Below are positions 38,025 to 48,044 of a stretch of 64,000 nt of DNA, in pieces. Positions within the stretch are counted from its first letter, which is position 1; every line of letters begins with the position of its first letter. The DNA lies in assembly GCA_027452205.1 (NCBI GenBank), contig DAIDGV010000024.1, forward strand, positions 280,750-344,749, given 5' to 3'. The translations under genes were made by a program, and so were the position numbers. Source of the DNA: a candidate division FCPU426 bacterium. Lineage in GTDB: Bacteria; Oederibacteriota; Muellerivitia; Muellerivitales; Muellerivitaceae. The notes under the pieces are model-generated. The model did no database searches, was not told the origin of the DNA, and was given only the letters and a program-made list of their open reading frames with translations.

Positions 38025-38474
38025 CTAGTGGTTGCGGTTCGGCGCGAAGCTCATTAATTCGGCGGGACGGTCAATGGTAATGCTGCCTTTGATACAAACG
38101 GTCTCGCACAACTTACAGCTAACGCACTTTTTCTCGTCCACAACGGCGATGCGGAAAAATTCGGGGTGATCGGTACGGGGCTGCATGGAGATGCAATCAA
38201 AGGGGCAGATATCAACACAGAACTCGCAAGCAGTACAGGTCTCGGGGTCCACCTTGGCTTTCGGAATGGCCAGGGGCTTGATCTTCTTGACGGTCTCGCC
38301 TTCGGAATTGACGATGGCTTCGACTGGGCAATGGATACCGCAAACGCCGCAATCGATACAGAGGGACGGATCGATATGGAAAGTGGATTTCTTGACGCCG
38401 GCAATCGCTTCCGTGGGACATTTCACTTCACAGAGGGTGCATCCGATGCAAGTACTGAGGATTGTGTGAGGCAA
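38025..38474 (-). CDS. Ferredoxin with four [4Fe-4S] motifs
   Basis: CIGCTLCEVKCP, CIDCGVCGIHCP, CTACEFCVDICP, CVSCKLCETVCI. Confidence 0.9.
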   Translation of the reverse strand: MPHTILSTCIGCTLCEVKCPTEAIAGVKKSTFHIDPSLCIDCGVCGIHCPVEAIVNSEGETVKKIKPLAIPKAKVDPETCTACEFCVDICPFDCISMQPRTDHPEFFRIAVVDEKKCVSCKLCETVCIKGSITIDRPAELMSFAPNRNH

Positions 38475-38553
38475 GGCCGGTCCTTTTCAGCGTTGAGAAT
38501 GAAAAGTGTGAAGCACGACAGGGCCATATTCTAACCAAGTGCCCCTAAAAAAG

Positions 38554-38586
38554 AAAAGGCCCTTCCGTGTTTGGAAGGGCCTTTTT
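38554..38586 (-). terminator. Rho-independent terminator after korB
   Basis: AAAAGGCCCTTCC-GTGTTT-GGAAGGGCCTTTT. Confidence 0.9.
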
Positions 38587-38605
38587 ACGGCGGCTTTCTG
38601 ACAGC

Positions 38606-39499
38606 TTACAGGTATTCGGCGATCAACTTCTTGCGTTGCTCACTGGTCAGGCCCAACTTCTTGATGGTAGCCAGACCGGCGCCTTGCAAGGCCGGGTCCT
38701 CGGCGTCGATGGACGGACGAGGATTCGGGTTTTTGTACAGAACGCCGATGGGAATCTGGGCGCCCCATTCCTTGGCGCGTTCCATGGCAGCGGTCCAGTT
38801 CGAAGGATCGTGGCCCTTATCTTCCAGCTTATAAACACGTTCCTTGAACCAGCCGAAGGTGTTCTGCTTGTTGAACGTCACGCAAGGCGAGAACACGTCG
38901 ATCAAAGCGAAACCAGGATATTGGATGGCTTGGGTATAGAGGCTCTTCAAGTGGTTGATATCGCCCGAGAACCCACGCGCCACGAAACCGCAACCCGCCG
39001 CCAAGGCCAAAGCCATGGGATTGAGCTGCCCTTCGGGATTTCCGAACGGAGTGGACTTGGTCTTCATACCCGGTTCGGAAGTCGGGGAGGTTTGGCCGGT
39101 AGTGAGACCATAAATTTCGTTGTCCATGACGATATAGGTCATGTTCACGTTACGGCGCATGGAGTGGATGAAATGACCTTGGCCTATACCGTAGCCGTCG
39201 CCGTCACCGCCGCAGGCGATGACCGTCATTTCGTGGTTGGCCATTTTACAGCCCGTAGCCACCGGCAAAGAACGGCCGTGCAATGAATGCATGCCGTAGG
39301 ACTTGAAGAAGCCCGGCAAGTTGGAAGAACAACCGATACCCGAGACCACCATCAGGTTCTCGTTCAGGATTCCCAATTCGCCGACCGCGCGTTGAAGAAC
39401 GGTCAGAACACCGTAATCCCCGCAGCCCGGACACCAATCGGGCGGCACTTCCGGTTTGTAAAGTTTCGCGTCTCTCGGTTGTAACGTTGCTGTCGTCAT
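38606..39499 (-). CDS. korB: 2-oxoacid:ferredoxin oxidoreductase beta subunit
   Basis: DWCPGCGDYGVL, ATGCKMANHEMTVIACGGDGDGYGIGQGHFIHSMRRNVNMTYIVMDNEIYGLTTGQTSPTS. Confidence 0.92.
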   Translation of the reverse strand: MTTATLQPRDAKLYKPEVPPDWCPGCGDYGVLTVLQRAVGELGILNENLMVVSGIGCSSNLPGFFKSYGMHSLHGRSLPVATGCKMANHEMTVIACGGDGDGYGIGQGHFIHSMRRNVNMTYIVMDNEIYGLTTGQTSPTSEPGMKTKSTPFGNPEGQLNPMALALAAGCGFVARGFSGDINHLKSLYTQAIQYPGFALIDVFSPCVTFNKQNTFGWFKERVYKLEDKGHDPSNWTAAMERAKEWGAQIPIGVLYKNPNPRPSIDAEDPALQGAGLATIKKLGLTSEQRKKLIAEYL

Positions 39500-39532
39500 G
39501 CTTTTCTCCTTAGAAGGTTTAGGGTTCCTGAA

Positions 39533-41359
39533 TTAATGTGTGGATCCGGTCGAAAGAACGCCCGGGCCAGGAGGATGCGGTGTACGCCATCCCGGCTCGA
39601 GGGACTGAACTTCGACCAAGTTCTTGCCCTTCAACACTTCTTTGATGCCTTCAACGATATGTTTTGGTTCGAACGGCTCGCCGTCGTACTTACGGACATT
39701 GGCATCGGCGGTGATGCCGGCTTCAGCGCGCAAGTGGCGGGCGAACTGTCCCGCTTTGTTCATTTCGACCACGATGACCTTCTTGCCCTTGAGCAAGGCT
39801 ATCGCTTCTTTTTCTTGGAACGGAACGAGGTACTTGAAGGACAAGTGAGCGACTTTCACGCCTTCCTTGTTCAAGCGCTCGACCGCTTCGCTGGCCGCGC
39901 CCCAGGTGGAGCCATAGGTCACGACAACGGTGTTCGAGCTGGCGTCCCCTTCAAGCTTCAAGGGGGTGTAATCCTTCACGACACCTTCCATTTTGCGGGC
40001 GCGCTTGTCGACCATCTTTTTACGGGTGATCGGGTCGGTGTAAACGTCCGAAATGGTCACGCCGTCCTCGTCATGCTCGTCAGTGGCGGACACATACAAA
40101 TGGTTCGGAACGCCAGGGATGACCCGGGGAGAGATACCCGACGGAGTATCTTTATAACGGTAGTAGTTCTTGTCGCCGTCGTCCTCGAGGATCAATTCCC
40201 CGCGGTCGATCTTGAACTCGCGGTCCAAGAAGGAAGCTTCCAAGGTGCAATGGCCTTCGCTCATCAGCAGGTCCGAAAGGACCAACACGGGACATTGGTA
40301 CTTCTCGGCCAAATTAAAGGATTCTTCCATCACCGTATAGCAATCCGCGATGGAGGTCGGGGCAATGATGATCCGGGGGAAATCGCCTTGGCTGGCGCCG
40401 ATGGCTTGATTCAAGTCGCCTTGTTCTTGTTTGGTCGGCAACCCAGTAGAAGGTCCGCCGCGCATCACGTTGATCATCACGACCGGGGTTTCCATGATAC
40501 CGGCCATACCGATGGCTTCGGTCATCAAGGCGAACCCGCCGCCCGAAGTCGCGCACATGGAACGAACACCCATTTGACCGGCGCCGATGGCCATGTTGGC
40601 CACGCCGATCTCGTCTTCAACCTGGCGTACGCAGATGCCCAGGTCCTTACCATGCGAGGCCATCCAGTGAAGGATACCCGTCGCCGGGCTCATGGGATAA
40701 GCGCAATAGACTTTGCAGCCCGCGTTAGCGGCGCCCATGGCCAGGATGTTGTTGCCGTGGACCATCGCCAGTTTGGCGTCGGTCTTCTTTAGGACAGTCC
40801 CGTGCTTCTTATAGGTCTTTACCGCGAAGTCGAACCCGGCCTTGGCGGCCGTCACATTGGCTTCGACCACTTGGGGCTTCTTCTTAAAGGTATGCTCAAA
40901 GACCGAGGAGAGGGCTTGGAAATCGTAGCCCAATAAGCCGACCAAAGCGCCCAAGGCGACGGTGTTCTGCATAATGGGGAGAGCGTCTTTACCCGCCAGT
41001 TCGAAGACCGGCAAGGGGCACAATTGAACGCCTTCAGGAGCCTTGCCCGGCTTTACCTTGTCGCCGTTATAGATACAAATGGCGCCAGCTTTCATTTCTT
41101 GCAGATGGCGATCCATAGAATCTTGGTTCAGGGCGATCATGGCGCTCACTTGGTCGCCGATGTTGGTGACCTTGGTGTCGGAGATGCGCAGGCGGATCCA
41201 GGAGTGACCGCCGCGGATCAAGGATTGGTAGCTGGTATAAACGTAAACATGTAAACCTTGGCGAGCGCTGGTCTGGGCCAGGTTGTCGCCCGTGGAAGCT
41301 CCGCCATCACCGGCCGCACCGCCGATACCCACAATGATTTCGTTAGCCATGAAAAACAC
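39533..41359 (-). CDS. korA: 2-oxoacid:ferredoxin oxidoreductase alpha subunit with N-terminal gamma domain
   Basis: GIGGAAGDGGASTGDNLAQTSARQGLHVYVYTSYQSLIRGGHSWIRLRIS; AYPMSPATGILHWMA; QGDLNQAIGASQGDFPRIIIAP. Confidence 0.92.
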   Translation of the reverse strand: MFFMANEIIVGIGGAAGDGGASTGDNLAQTSARQGLHVYVYTSYQSLIRGGHSWIRLRISDTKVTNIGDQVSAMIALNQDSMDRHLQEMKAGAICIYNGDKVKPGKAPEGVQLCPLPVFELAGKDALPIMQNTVALGALVGLLGYDFQALSSVFEHTFKKKPQVVEANVTAAKAGFDFAVKTYKKHGTVLKKTDAKLAMVHGNNILAMGAANAGCKVYCAYPMSPATGILHWMASHGKDLGICVRQVEDEIGVANMAIGAGQMGVRSMCATSGGGFALMTEAIGMAGIMETPVVMINVMRGGPSTGLPTKQEQGDLNQAIGASQGDFPRIIIAPTSIADCYTVMEESFNLAEKYQCPVLVLSDLLMSEGHCTLEASFLDREFKIDRGELILEDDGDKNYYRYKDTPSGISPRVIPGVPNHLYVSATDEHDEDGVTISDVYTDPITRKKMVDKRARKMEGVVKDYTPLKLEGDASSNTVVVTYGSTWGAASEAVERLNKEGVKVAHLSFKYLVPFQEKEAIALLKGKKVIVVEMNKAGQFARHLRAEAGITADANVRKYDGEPFEPKHIVEGIKEVLKGKNLVEVQSLEPGWRTPHPPGPGVLSTGSTH

Positions 41360-41500
41360 GCCTCCGTCTGGATTTTGTCGAAAAAGATTGGGTCTATTGC
41401 CCTTTCAAAGAAGGGCATGATACCTGTTGCCCACCAAAGTTCGCAATAGTTTTAGGGCATTTTAGGCCGTTTTTGGGTGAACTTTATGATCCGAGTCACA

Positions 41501-41524
41501 AAAAAGAACACCATGGATGGTGTT
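41501..41524 (-). terminator. Probable rho-independent terminator after ORF 41576-41875
   Basis: AACACCATGGATGGTGTT with A6 on its plus-strand left flank. Confidence 0.6.
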
Positions 41525-41575
41525 TGAAATGGGCTTTGTCCTCAAGAAGCTAAAACAGCGCTTTCAACTGCCGTT

Positions 41576-41875
41576 CTACTTCATCTTCTTTTGGACGCTT
41601 TGAACCTTATCTTCCATGGTCTGGGCCCGGTCAGTGCGGGTGCCAAACTTCAAAGTGGTGGTAATACGCGGGGCGCCCATTTGGTGGATCACTTCGTGGC
41701 ATTTCTTGATCGCCGCGAAGACATCATCCCACTCCCCTTCGATGTTGGTGCCATAGGCATGCAGACTAGTTTTTAACCCAGCGTCTTTGAGGACTTTTTC
41801 ACAGGCGGCCACATATTCGGAAACGGAGACACCCACTCCGAGGGGTACCACGCAGAGGTCCGCGATCACGCGCAT
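41576..41875 (-). CDS. MTH1187/YqgV (DUF77) family thiamine-binding-like protein
   Basis: VIADLCVVPLGVGVSVSEYVAACEKVLKDAGLKTSLHAYGTNIEGEWDDVFAAIKKCHEVIHQMGAPRI. Confidence 0.88.
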   Translation of the reverse strand: MRVIADLCVVPLGVGVSVSEYVAACEKVLKDAGLKTSLHAYGTNIEGEWDDVFAAIKKCHEVIHQMGAPRITTTLKFGTRTDRAQTMEDKVQSVQKKMK

Positions 41876-41913
41876 AAAGGTCTCCTTTGTTGAGCTAAGA
41901 ACAGTCTGGATCG

Positions 41914-43365
41914 TTAAAAGGGAAATTTCAAGAAGCCCGCGATCAGACTTCCCAGCACGCAGATGAAAAAAGCCGTGAAAAGACCCCAGGAGATCGGTTT
42001 CAACCCGGCCTTGGCTTCTTTGTCGGTCCGGACATAAAGCTGCATGGCCGCCCGCAAATAATAATAAGCGGAAACAAAGCTGTTCAGGACCGCCACCACC
42101 GCCAGCCAGACCAGCCCGTTATCGACTGCTAATTTGAAGAGGAAGTATTTCCCGAAGAACCCGGCCATAGGGGTCATGCCCGCTAAAGAGAAAAGGAACA
42201 CTGCCAGGGCCAAACCCATACCTGGATGCCGATAAGCCAGCCCTTGGTAATCGGAGAAATTGGAATTCTTTTCGCCTTCACCCGAAGCCCAAGCGATCCA
42301 GCCGAAAACTCCGGCAGTCATCAAGGTATAGGCCAAAAGATAGAAAGCTACCGCCCTCTCGACCACATCCGCGGGCGAACCCGTAGCGGCCGCCAACCCC
42401 ACCGCCACATAACCCGCGTGGGCCACGCTGGAATAGGCCAGCATGCGTTTTAAATTCGTTTGGGCTAAAGCGCTCAAGTTGCCCAAGGTCATGGTCAAGA
42501 CCGCCAGTGTGGCCAAGGCCGCTACCCAAGGACCGGGCATGGAGAAAACCTCGGCAAAAAGCCTCGCGAAGATACCGAAGGCTGCCGCTTTCACGCCCGT
42601 GGAAAGGAACCCCGAGACCGGCGCCGCCGCGCCATCGTAAACATCCGGCGCCCAACCATGGAAAGGCGCCAAGGCGACTTTGAATCCCAACCCCACGACC
42701 AGCAGGGCCGCGCCCAAATAGATGAAGACCATTTGGCTGGCCGCGCCTGGCAGGGCCGGCAAACCTTTTTCGATGAAAAGACGGAGTTCGGAAAAATGGG
42801 TCGTGCCCGAAACCCCATAAAGCACCGCAATGCCATAAAGGAGGAAAGCCGAGGAGAAAACCCCGGTCAGGAAATATTTCAGCGCCGCCTCAGCAGACCT
42901 TTCTTTATTGCGGAAATAACCGGCCAATATGTAACCCGCGATGGACATCAGTTCCAATCCCACGAACAGGGTCAAGAACTCGCCCGCCGAAACCAGCACC
43001 ATCATCCCCGCTGTAGCTAAAAGAATCAGGGCATAGTATTCACCCGTGACCGCCTTTTCCCGCTTTAAGTAACTGGAGGAAAAAAGCACCGTCAACGAGG
43101 CCGACAAAGCACAGATGGCTTGAAGGGTGACGGAGTAAAGGTCGATCACCACGGATCCTTGGAACAAGGCTCCTGGCATTCCTTGCAGGGACAAAAGCCG
43201 GAAGTCCGAGCCTAAAGCCAACAGCAAAAAGGTCAGTGTGGCCAAGGGCGCCGCGCGGCGGCCCGCTTCATGGAACAACACTTCCAGCAGCAAAAGCGTC
43301 AAAGCGCCCGCCACCACGAACCAAAGGGGCGCCAAGGCCGTCAGTTCTAAAGGAAGGGCGTTCAT
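41914..43365 (-). CDS. nuoN: NADH-quinone oxidoreductase subunit N
   Basis: Multi-pass antiporter-like protein; GLGFKVALAPFHGWAPDVYDGAAAPVSGFLSTGVKAA. Confidence 0.95.
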   Translation of the reverse strand: MNALPLELTALAPLWFVVAGALTLLLLEVLFHEAGRRAAPLATLTFLLLALGSDFRLLSLQGMPGALFQGSVVIDLYSVTLQAICALSASLTVLFSSSYLKREKAVTGEYYALILLATAGMMVLVSAGEFLTLFVGLELMSIAGYILAGYFRNKERSAEAALKYFLTGVFSSAFLLYGIAVLYGVSGTTHFSELRLFIEKGLPALPGAASQMVFIYLGAALLVVGLGFKVALAPFHGWAPDVYDGAAAPVSGFLSTGVKAAAFGIFARLFAEVFSMPGPWVAALATLAVLTMTLGNLSALAQTNLKRMLAYSSVAHAGYVAVGLAAATGSPADVVERAVAFYLLAYTLMTAGVFGWIAWASGEGEKNSNFSDYQGLAYRHPGMGLALAVFLFSLAGMTPMAGFFGKYFLFKLAVDNGLVWLAVVAVLNSFVSAYYYLRAAMQLYVRTDKEAKAGLKPISWGLFTAFFICVLGSLIAGFLKFPF

Positions 43366-44882
43366 GGGTGTTTTCCCTTCTCTTTATCCGCGTCCGCTTG
43401 CAACCGTAATTGATCCGCCGCGAAATCGGTCATGGCCGGGGCGGGCTTGAGCTTTTCAATGACGTTGGCTTGAAGGGATTTTTCCATCGGCCGAAGGAAG
43501 AAGTTCGGCGACAGCCCGATGAAGACCACGATCACCAAGAGCGGAAGAAGGAGCAAAATTTCGCGGGCATTCAGATCGACGATGGTCTTTTTCTTGGCCG
43601 ACACAGGCCCCAAGAAAATTTTGCCGTAAAGGTTGAACAGGTACCAAGCGGAGAAGATGAACCCCAAAATGGAAATGAGGGCCAGTACCGCGTTCACTTG
43701 ATAAGCCGAGACCAACACCAATATCTCGCCCACGAACCCGGCAAAACCCGGCAAGCCCACCGCCGCAGCCATTAACCATAAAAAAGCCGTGGCCAGTACC
43801 GGCGTTTGGCGCGCCCAGCCGCCGAAGTCGCTCATTTCGTAGGACCCGCGGCGCTCCACCATCATGCCCGCTAAAAGGAAAAGACCCGCCATATAGGCGC
43901 CATGGCTGATCATTTGAAGCATGCCGCCCTGCAGACCTGTCAGTGAGAAAGTGAAAAGTCCCAAGACGATGAGTCCCATGTGGGACAAGGAAGAGTAAGC
44001 CAGCACTTTTTTAAAGTTGGTCTGCAGGGTTGCCATCAAGGCCCCGTGCAAAAGACCCGCCACCGCTAGGATCATGATCCAGGGCGCGAAAGCCTTCGCG
44101 GCCACCGGGAAGAGCGGGATGCAGAAACGAAGCAGACCATAAGCACCCAGCTTTACCATGATGGCGGACAAGAGTACCGTACCGCCCGCAGGCGCCTCGG
44201 TATAGGCTTCGGGCAGCCAGCCATGCAGGGGGAACAAAGGCACCTTGATGAAGAAGGCCAGACCAAAAGCCAGGAAGCACCAGAACTGCGCGTCATCGGC
44301 GAAGATATGGTCGGCGATCTTCACATAATCAAAGCTCTTCACCTCATGGGTCACATAAAGGAGAGCCACCAGCATCAACAGCGAACCGAACATGGTGTAA
44401 AGAATGAACCGGATGGTCGCCTTCACTTTGTTCTCGCCGCCCCACAAGCCAATGAGGAAGAAAGCCGGGATGAGCATCAGTTCCCAAAACAGATAGAACA
44501 GGAAAAGATCCGTGGAGGCCAAGGCCCCGACCACTGCCGCTTCCATTAAAAGAATGGAGGCGTAATAACCCCGCTGGGCGAAGGAACCGAACCCGCCTAA
44601 CAGGACAAGGGGCACCAAAAATGTGGTCAGCAGCACCAGCCACAAAGAGATGCCGTCGATCCCCACTGCGTAATGGATACCCAAAGCGGGCACCAGGTCA
44701 TACTGTTCTTTGAATTGGAACCCAGCGTTGGAAAGATCAAATTGGGTGTAAAGCCCCAGGGAGAAAATGAAGACGACCAGCGAAACGAGGAACGACAAGG
44801 CCTTCGTGGTCTTTTCCCAGGGGAAAAGGCTCACCAACAGGGCCCCCGCCAGCGGCAATCCAATGAGTAACGATAAGATCAC
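43362..44882 (-). CDS. nuoM: NADH-quinone oxidoreductase subunit M
   Basis: GIDGISLWLVLLTTFLVPL, FFIKVPLFPLHGWLPEAYTEAPAGGTVLLSAIMVKLGAYG. Confidence 0.96.
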   Translation of the reverse strand: MILSLLIGLPLAGALLVSLFPWEKTTKALSFLVSLVVFIFSLGLYTQFDLSNAGFQFKEQYDLVPALGIHYAVGIDGISLWLVLLTTFLVPLVLLGGFGSFAQRGYYASILLMEAAVVGALASTDLFLFYLFWELMLIPAFFLIGLWGGENKVKATIRFILYTMFGSLLMLVALLYVTHEVKSFDYVKIADHIFADDAQFWCFLAFGLAFFIKVPLFPLHGWLPEAYTEAPAGGTVLLSAIMVKLGAYGLLRFCIPLFPVAAKAFAPWIMILAVAGLLHGALMATLQTNFKKVLAYSSLSHMGLIVLGLFTFSLTGLQGGMLQMISHGAYMAGLFLLAGMMVERRGSYEMSDFGGWARQTPVLATAFLWLMAAAVGLPGFAGFVGEILVLVSAYQVNAVLALISILGFIFSAWYLFNLYGKIFLGPVSAKKKTIVDLNAREILLLLPLLVIVVFIGLSPNFFLRPMEKSLQANVIEKLKPAPAMTDFAADQLRLQADADKEKGKHP

Positions 44883-44892
44883 GTTGAACCCC

Positions 44893-46875
44893 TTATGAAT
44901 GTAAAAAGAGATAGATCAATAACGCGGCGCCCGCCGCGATATAAGCCAAGTAAGCCCGCACCAATCCGCTTTGGACCTGTTTCGCCGCTTGGGCCGTGCG
45001 GGTTACCGCTTGAACACCCAATTCCACCAACCGCCCCACAAAGAGCCCCTCGATCAGCCATTGGGACACCCAGCGGGCGATAGCCTTCACGAAAGCCACC
45101 ACCGTGTGTTGATAGAACTCATCCACGTAATATTTGCCTTCGAGCACCTTTTTGACGCCCGAGAAGGTCTGGGCTAGGTTCTTGCTGACCGAGTGTTTGA
45201 AACCGTAAGCGTACCAAGCCAGGGCCACACCCGCCCAAGCCACAAGGAAAGAGAGAAGCATCAGGATAGGTTCGAGTTTAGGAGAAACTCCATTGGCGTC
45301 CAGGGTCGAGAGATGGAACAAGGGATCGAGGAATTTTCCCAGCTCGTCCGCGCCGCCGATGGCCGTCGGCACGCCGATCCACCCGATGAACATGGACCCA
45401 ATGCCCAAAGCCAGCACCGGCCAGGTCATGATCCGGGGCGATTCATGCAGATGTTCGTACACTTCCCGGTCACCGCGGTAATCACCGAAGAAGACCATCA
45501 CGATCAAACGGGTCATATAGAAAGCGGTCAGGAAAGAGGTAAAGAGCGCGATGACATAGAGCACTTCCGGCAAGAGGGGAAAAATAGGGTTCGGCGTCGC
45601 CAAAGCGCGCCACAGGATCTCATCCTTGCTGAAGAAACCGCCGCAGGTGGGCAAAATGCCCGCGATAGCGATCCAGCCCAGCAAGAATCCCAGGCTGGTC
45701 ATGGGGATATGCTTGAGAAGCCCGCCCATTTTGCGGATGTCCTGTTCCCCGCGAAGCGAGTGGATGACCGACCCCGCCGCCAGGAACAAACAAGCCTTGA
45801 AGAACCCGTGCGTGATCAGGTGGAAGATGCCCGATTCATAGCTGGTCACGCCGACGCCCAGGAACATATAACCCAACTGGGAGACAGTCGAGTAAGCCAG
45901 TACCTTCTTGATGTCCGTCTGCACCAACGCGATGGTCGCGGCGAAGAGGGCGGTCAAAACGCCGATAACGGCGATGAGGGTGGAAGCCCAGGGGGCTAAC
46001 ACATAGATAAAGTCCAACCGGGCCACTAAATAGACCCCGGCGGTCACCATGGTGGCCGCGTGGATCAAGGCCGAAACCGGCGTGGGACCCGCCATGGCGT
46101 CCGGTAGCCATATATACAGAGGGATCTGGGCGGACTTACCGGCCGCGCCGATGAAGAAGAACAGGCAAATAAGCGTGGCGGTGGTTTCGGTGAACACCTG
46201 CTTGTGGGCCAAAAGCTCGTTAAAGTTGAAGGTGCCCGCCAAAGCGAAGACCATCAAAAGACCGGCCACGAACCCGGCATCCCCGATGCGGTTGACGATG
46301 ATCGCCTTCTTTCCCGCTTCGGCCTTGGCCACATCGTCGAACCAGAAACCGATCAGCAGGTAAGAACAGAAACCCACCCCTTCCCAACCCAGGAAAAGGA
46401 CCAACAGGTCTTGGCCCAGGACCAGCACCAGCATCGAAAAAAGGAACAGGTTGAGGTAAGTGAAGTATCGGCCAAAACCCTCGTCGTTCTTCATATAGCC
46501 GATGGAATAAAGATGGATCAGGCTGGCCACGAAGGTGATGAAGACAACCATCACGCCCGAAAGCGCGTTTAACTCAAAGCTGAAGTTTACATGAAAAGCG
46601 GCGGACTCGACCCAGTTGAACAGGTCCTGCACCCAGGGGCTGTCCGGGGCCTTCTTGAAAGAGAGGAACATTTCCCAGGACACGATGAAAGAAGCGATCG
46701 AAGCGCCACAGGCGATCAGGGCATTCACCCAGGGTTTCACCGTCAGCACTTTGCGGGCGGAAAGCAGGGTCAAGAAGCCGTTCAGGAAGGCGCCCAAGAG
46801 CGGCAAGGCCGCGATCAGCCACAGCCAATCCGAATGGGTGTAAGTGATGTTCTGAAAATGTTCTAGTTTAAGCAT
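44893..46875 (-). CDS. nuoL: NADH-quinone oxidoreductase subunit L
   Basis: IPLYIWLPDAMAGPTPVSALIHAATMVTAGVYLVAR; long C-terminal helix region. Confidence 0.96.
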   Translation of the reverse strand: MLKLEHFQNITYTHSDWLWLIAALPLLGAFLNGFLTLLSARKVLTVKPWVNALIACGASIASFIVSWEMFLSFKKAPDSPWVQDLFNWVESAAFHVNFSFELNALSGVMVVFITFVASLIHLYSIGYMKNDEGFGRYFTYLNLFLFSMLVLVLGQDLLVLFLGWEGVGFCSYLLIGFWFDDVAKAEAGKKAIIVNRIGDAGFVAGLLMVFALAGTFNFNELLAHKQVFTETTATLICLFFFIGAAGKSAQIPLYIWLPDAMAGPTPVSALIHAATMVTAGVYLVARLDFIYVLAPWASTLIAVIGVLTALFAATIALVQTDIKKVLAYSTVSQLGYMFLGVGVTSYESGIFHLITHGFFKACLFLAAGSVIHSLRGEQDIRKMGGLLKHIPMTSLGFLLGWIAIAGILPTCGGFFSKDEILWRALATPNPIFPLLPEVLYVIALFTSFLTAFYMTRLIVMVFFGDYRGDREVYEHLHESPRIMTWPVLALGIGSMFIGWIGVPTAIGGADELGKFLDPLFHLSTLDANGVSPKLEPILMLLSFLVAWAGVALAWYAYGFKHSVSKNLAQTFSGVKKVLEGKYYVDEFYQHTVVAFVKAIARWVSQWLIEGLFVGRLVELGVQAVTRTAQAAKQVQSGLVRAYLAYIAAGAALLIYLFLHS

Positions 46876-46882
46876 GCCGTCC

Positions 46883-47200
46883 TCAATCCTTCAATTCGTT
46901 GAACAAGTCCACGTTCACGTTCTCTTTCAAACGGAACAAGGCGATCACAATGGCCAATCCCACGCAAGCCTCGGCCGCGGCCACCGCCACCACGAACAAA
47001 ACGATCACCTGCCCCGTCAGGTCGCCATGAATGCGAGCGAAGGTGATGAAGGACAAGTTCACCGCGTTGAGCATCAGTTCCAGGGACATCAGGGAAACAA
47101 AGATGTTCTTGCGCGAAAGCACTCCTGCCGTGCCGATGCCGAAAAGAATGGCCGACAGCGCCAGGTAGTGGGTCGGGGTGATGGGAAATAGAATATCCAT
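46883..47200 (-). CDS. nuoK: NADH-quinone oxidoreductase subunit K
   Basis: [41 protein letters not shown]. Confidence 0.96.
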   Translation of the reverse strand: MDILFPITPTHYLALSAILFGIGTAGVLSRKNIFVSLMSLELMLNAVNLSFITFARIHGDLTGQVIVLFVVAVAAAEACVGLAIVIALFRLKENVNVDLFNELKD

Positions 47201-47304
47201 TTAAAATCCTCGGTTCCAAGTTTTGAACAACAGGTATTTTTGAGCCATTGGCTCAAAAATATTCATGAATTCATAATTCAAAATTGTTAATTCAAAATTG
47301 GTGT
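47201..47304. repeat. Class II AT-rich intercistronic element in nuoJ-nuoK gap
   Basis: Minus strand AATTTTGAATTAACAATTTTGAATTATGAATTCATGAAT then hairpin TATTTTTGAGCC/GGCTCAAAAATA (47235-47261). Confidence 0.7.
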
Positions 47305-47808
47305 TCATAATTTCCTTTTCGCGAGCACCAAGGCGCCGACCACCGCGGTCAAAAGCACCAAGGAAAGGATCTCGAACGGGAAGAGATGGTCCGCGAACAT
47401 CTTCGCGCCCACCGAGGCCATGCTGCCAAATTCAGGAGAAACAGAACCATTGGCCCAATCCTTGTTCGGGATCACGCAAAAGAGCATCGGGCTGACAATA
47501 GCCGCTCCCACACCGATCAGGGCTAGGAGAACGACAAAACCCTTGGCTCTCATTCGTTGGAGATCTTCCGGTTCTAAGTTGAGCAACATGATGACGAAGA
47601 TGACCAGAACCATGATGCCGCCCGCATAGACCAAAATTTGGATGATGGAAAGGAACCGCGCGTTCAGCATGGCGTAAAGCCCCGCCAGCCCCGCGAAAGC
47701 GCCCACCATGGCCATGGCTGAGGCGATGGGATTCGTGCGAGTAATGACCATCAGGCCGAACCCGATCAACGCCGCCGCTAGGATATAAAAAAGAACCGTC
47801 TCGATCAT
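47305..47808 (-). CDS. nuoJ: NADH-quinone oxidoreductase subunit J
   Basis: MIETVLFYILAAALIGFGLMVITRTNPIASAMAMVGAFAGLAGLYAMLNARFLSIIQILVYAGGIMVLVIFVIMLLN; ATG placed at 47808. Confidence 0.95.
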   Translation of the reverse strand: MIETVLFYILAAALIGFGLMVITRTNPIASAMAMVGAFAGLAGLYAMLNARFLSIIQILVYAGGIMVLVIFVIMLLNLEPEDLQRMRAKGFVVLLALIGVGAAIVSPMLFCVIPNKDWANGSVSPEFGSMASVGAKMFADHLFPFEILSLVLLTAVVGALVLAKRKL

Positions 47809-48041
47809 TTCGAACCTCTTCGTCTTTTCGGCCGGACTTTCACCCAACGCCGCAATGCCACCACCGACCAGATCGCTTCCACCGCCCCAAAAGGCCAGGC
47901 GCCTTGAAGAAAACCGTACACCGAAGCCAAGACACAACCCCCGGCAAAACCCAGGGTGAACCAAGGACTTCTCGCTTCCAAAGCGTAACAAACCAACATC
48001 GCCGTTACCGCGAATAACCCAAAAAGGGTCAGGGGATCCAA
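47805..48041 (-). CDS. Small membrane protein inserted between nuoI and nuoJ
   Basis: 78 aa; CYALEARSPWFTLGFAGGCVLASVYGFLQGAWPFGAVEAIWSVVALRRW; 4-nt overlap with nuoJ start. Confidence 0.8.
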   Translation of the reverse strand: MDPLTLFGLFAVTAMLVCYALEARSPWFTLGFAGGCVLASVYGFLQGAWPFGAVEAIWSVVALRRWVKVRPKRRRGSK

Positions 48042-48044
48042 GTC

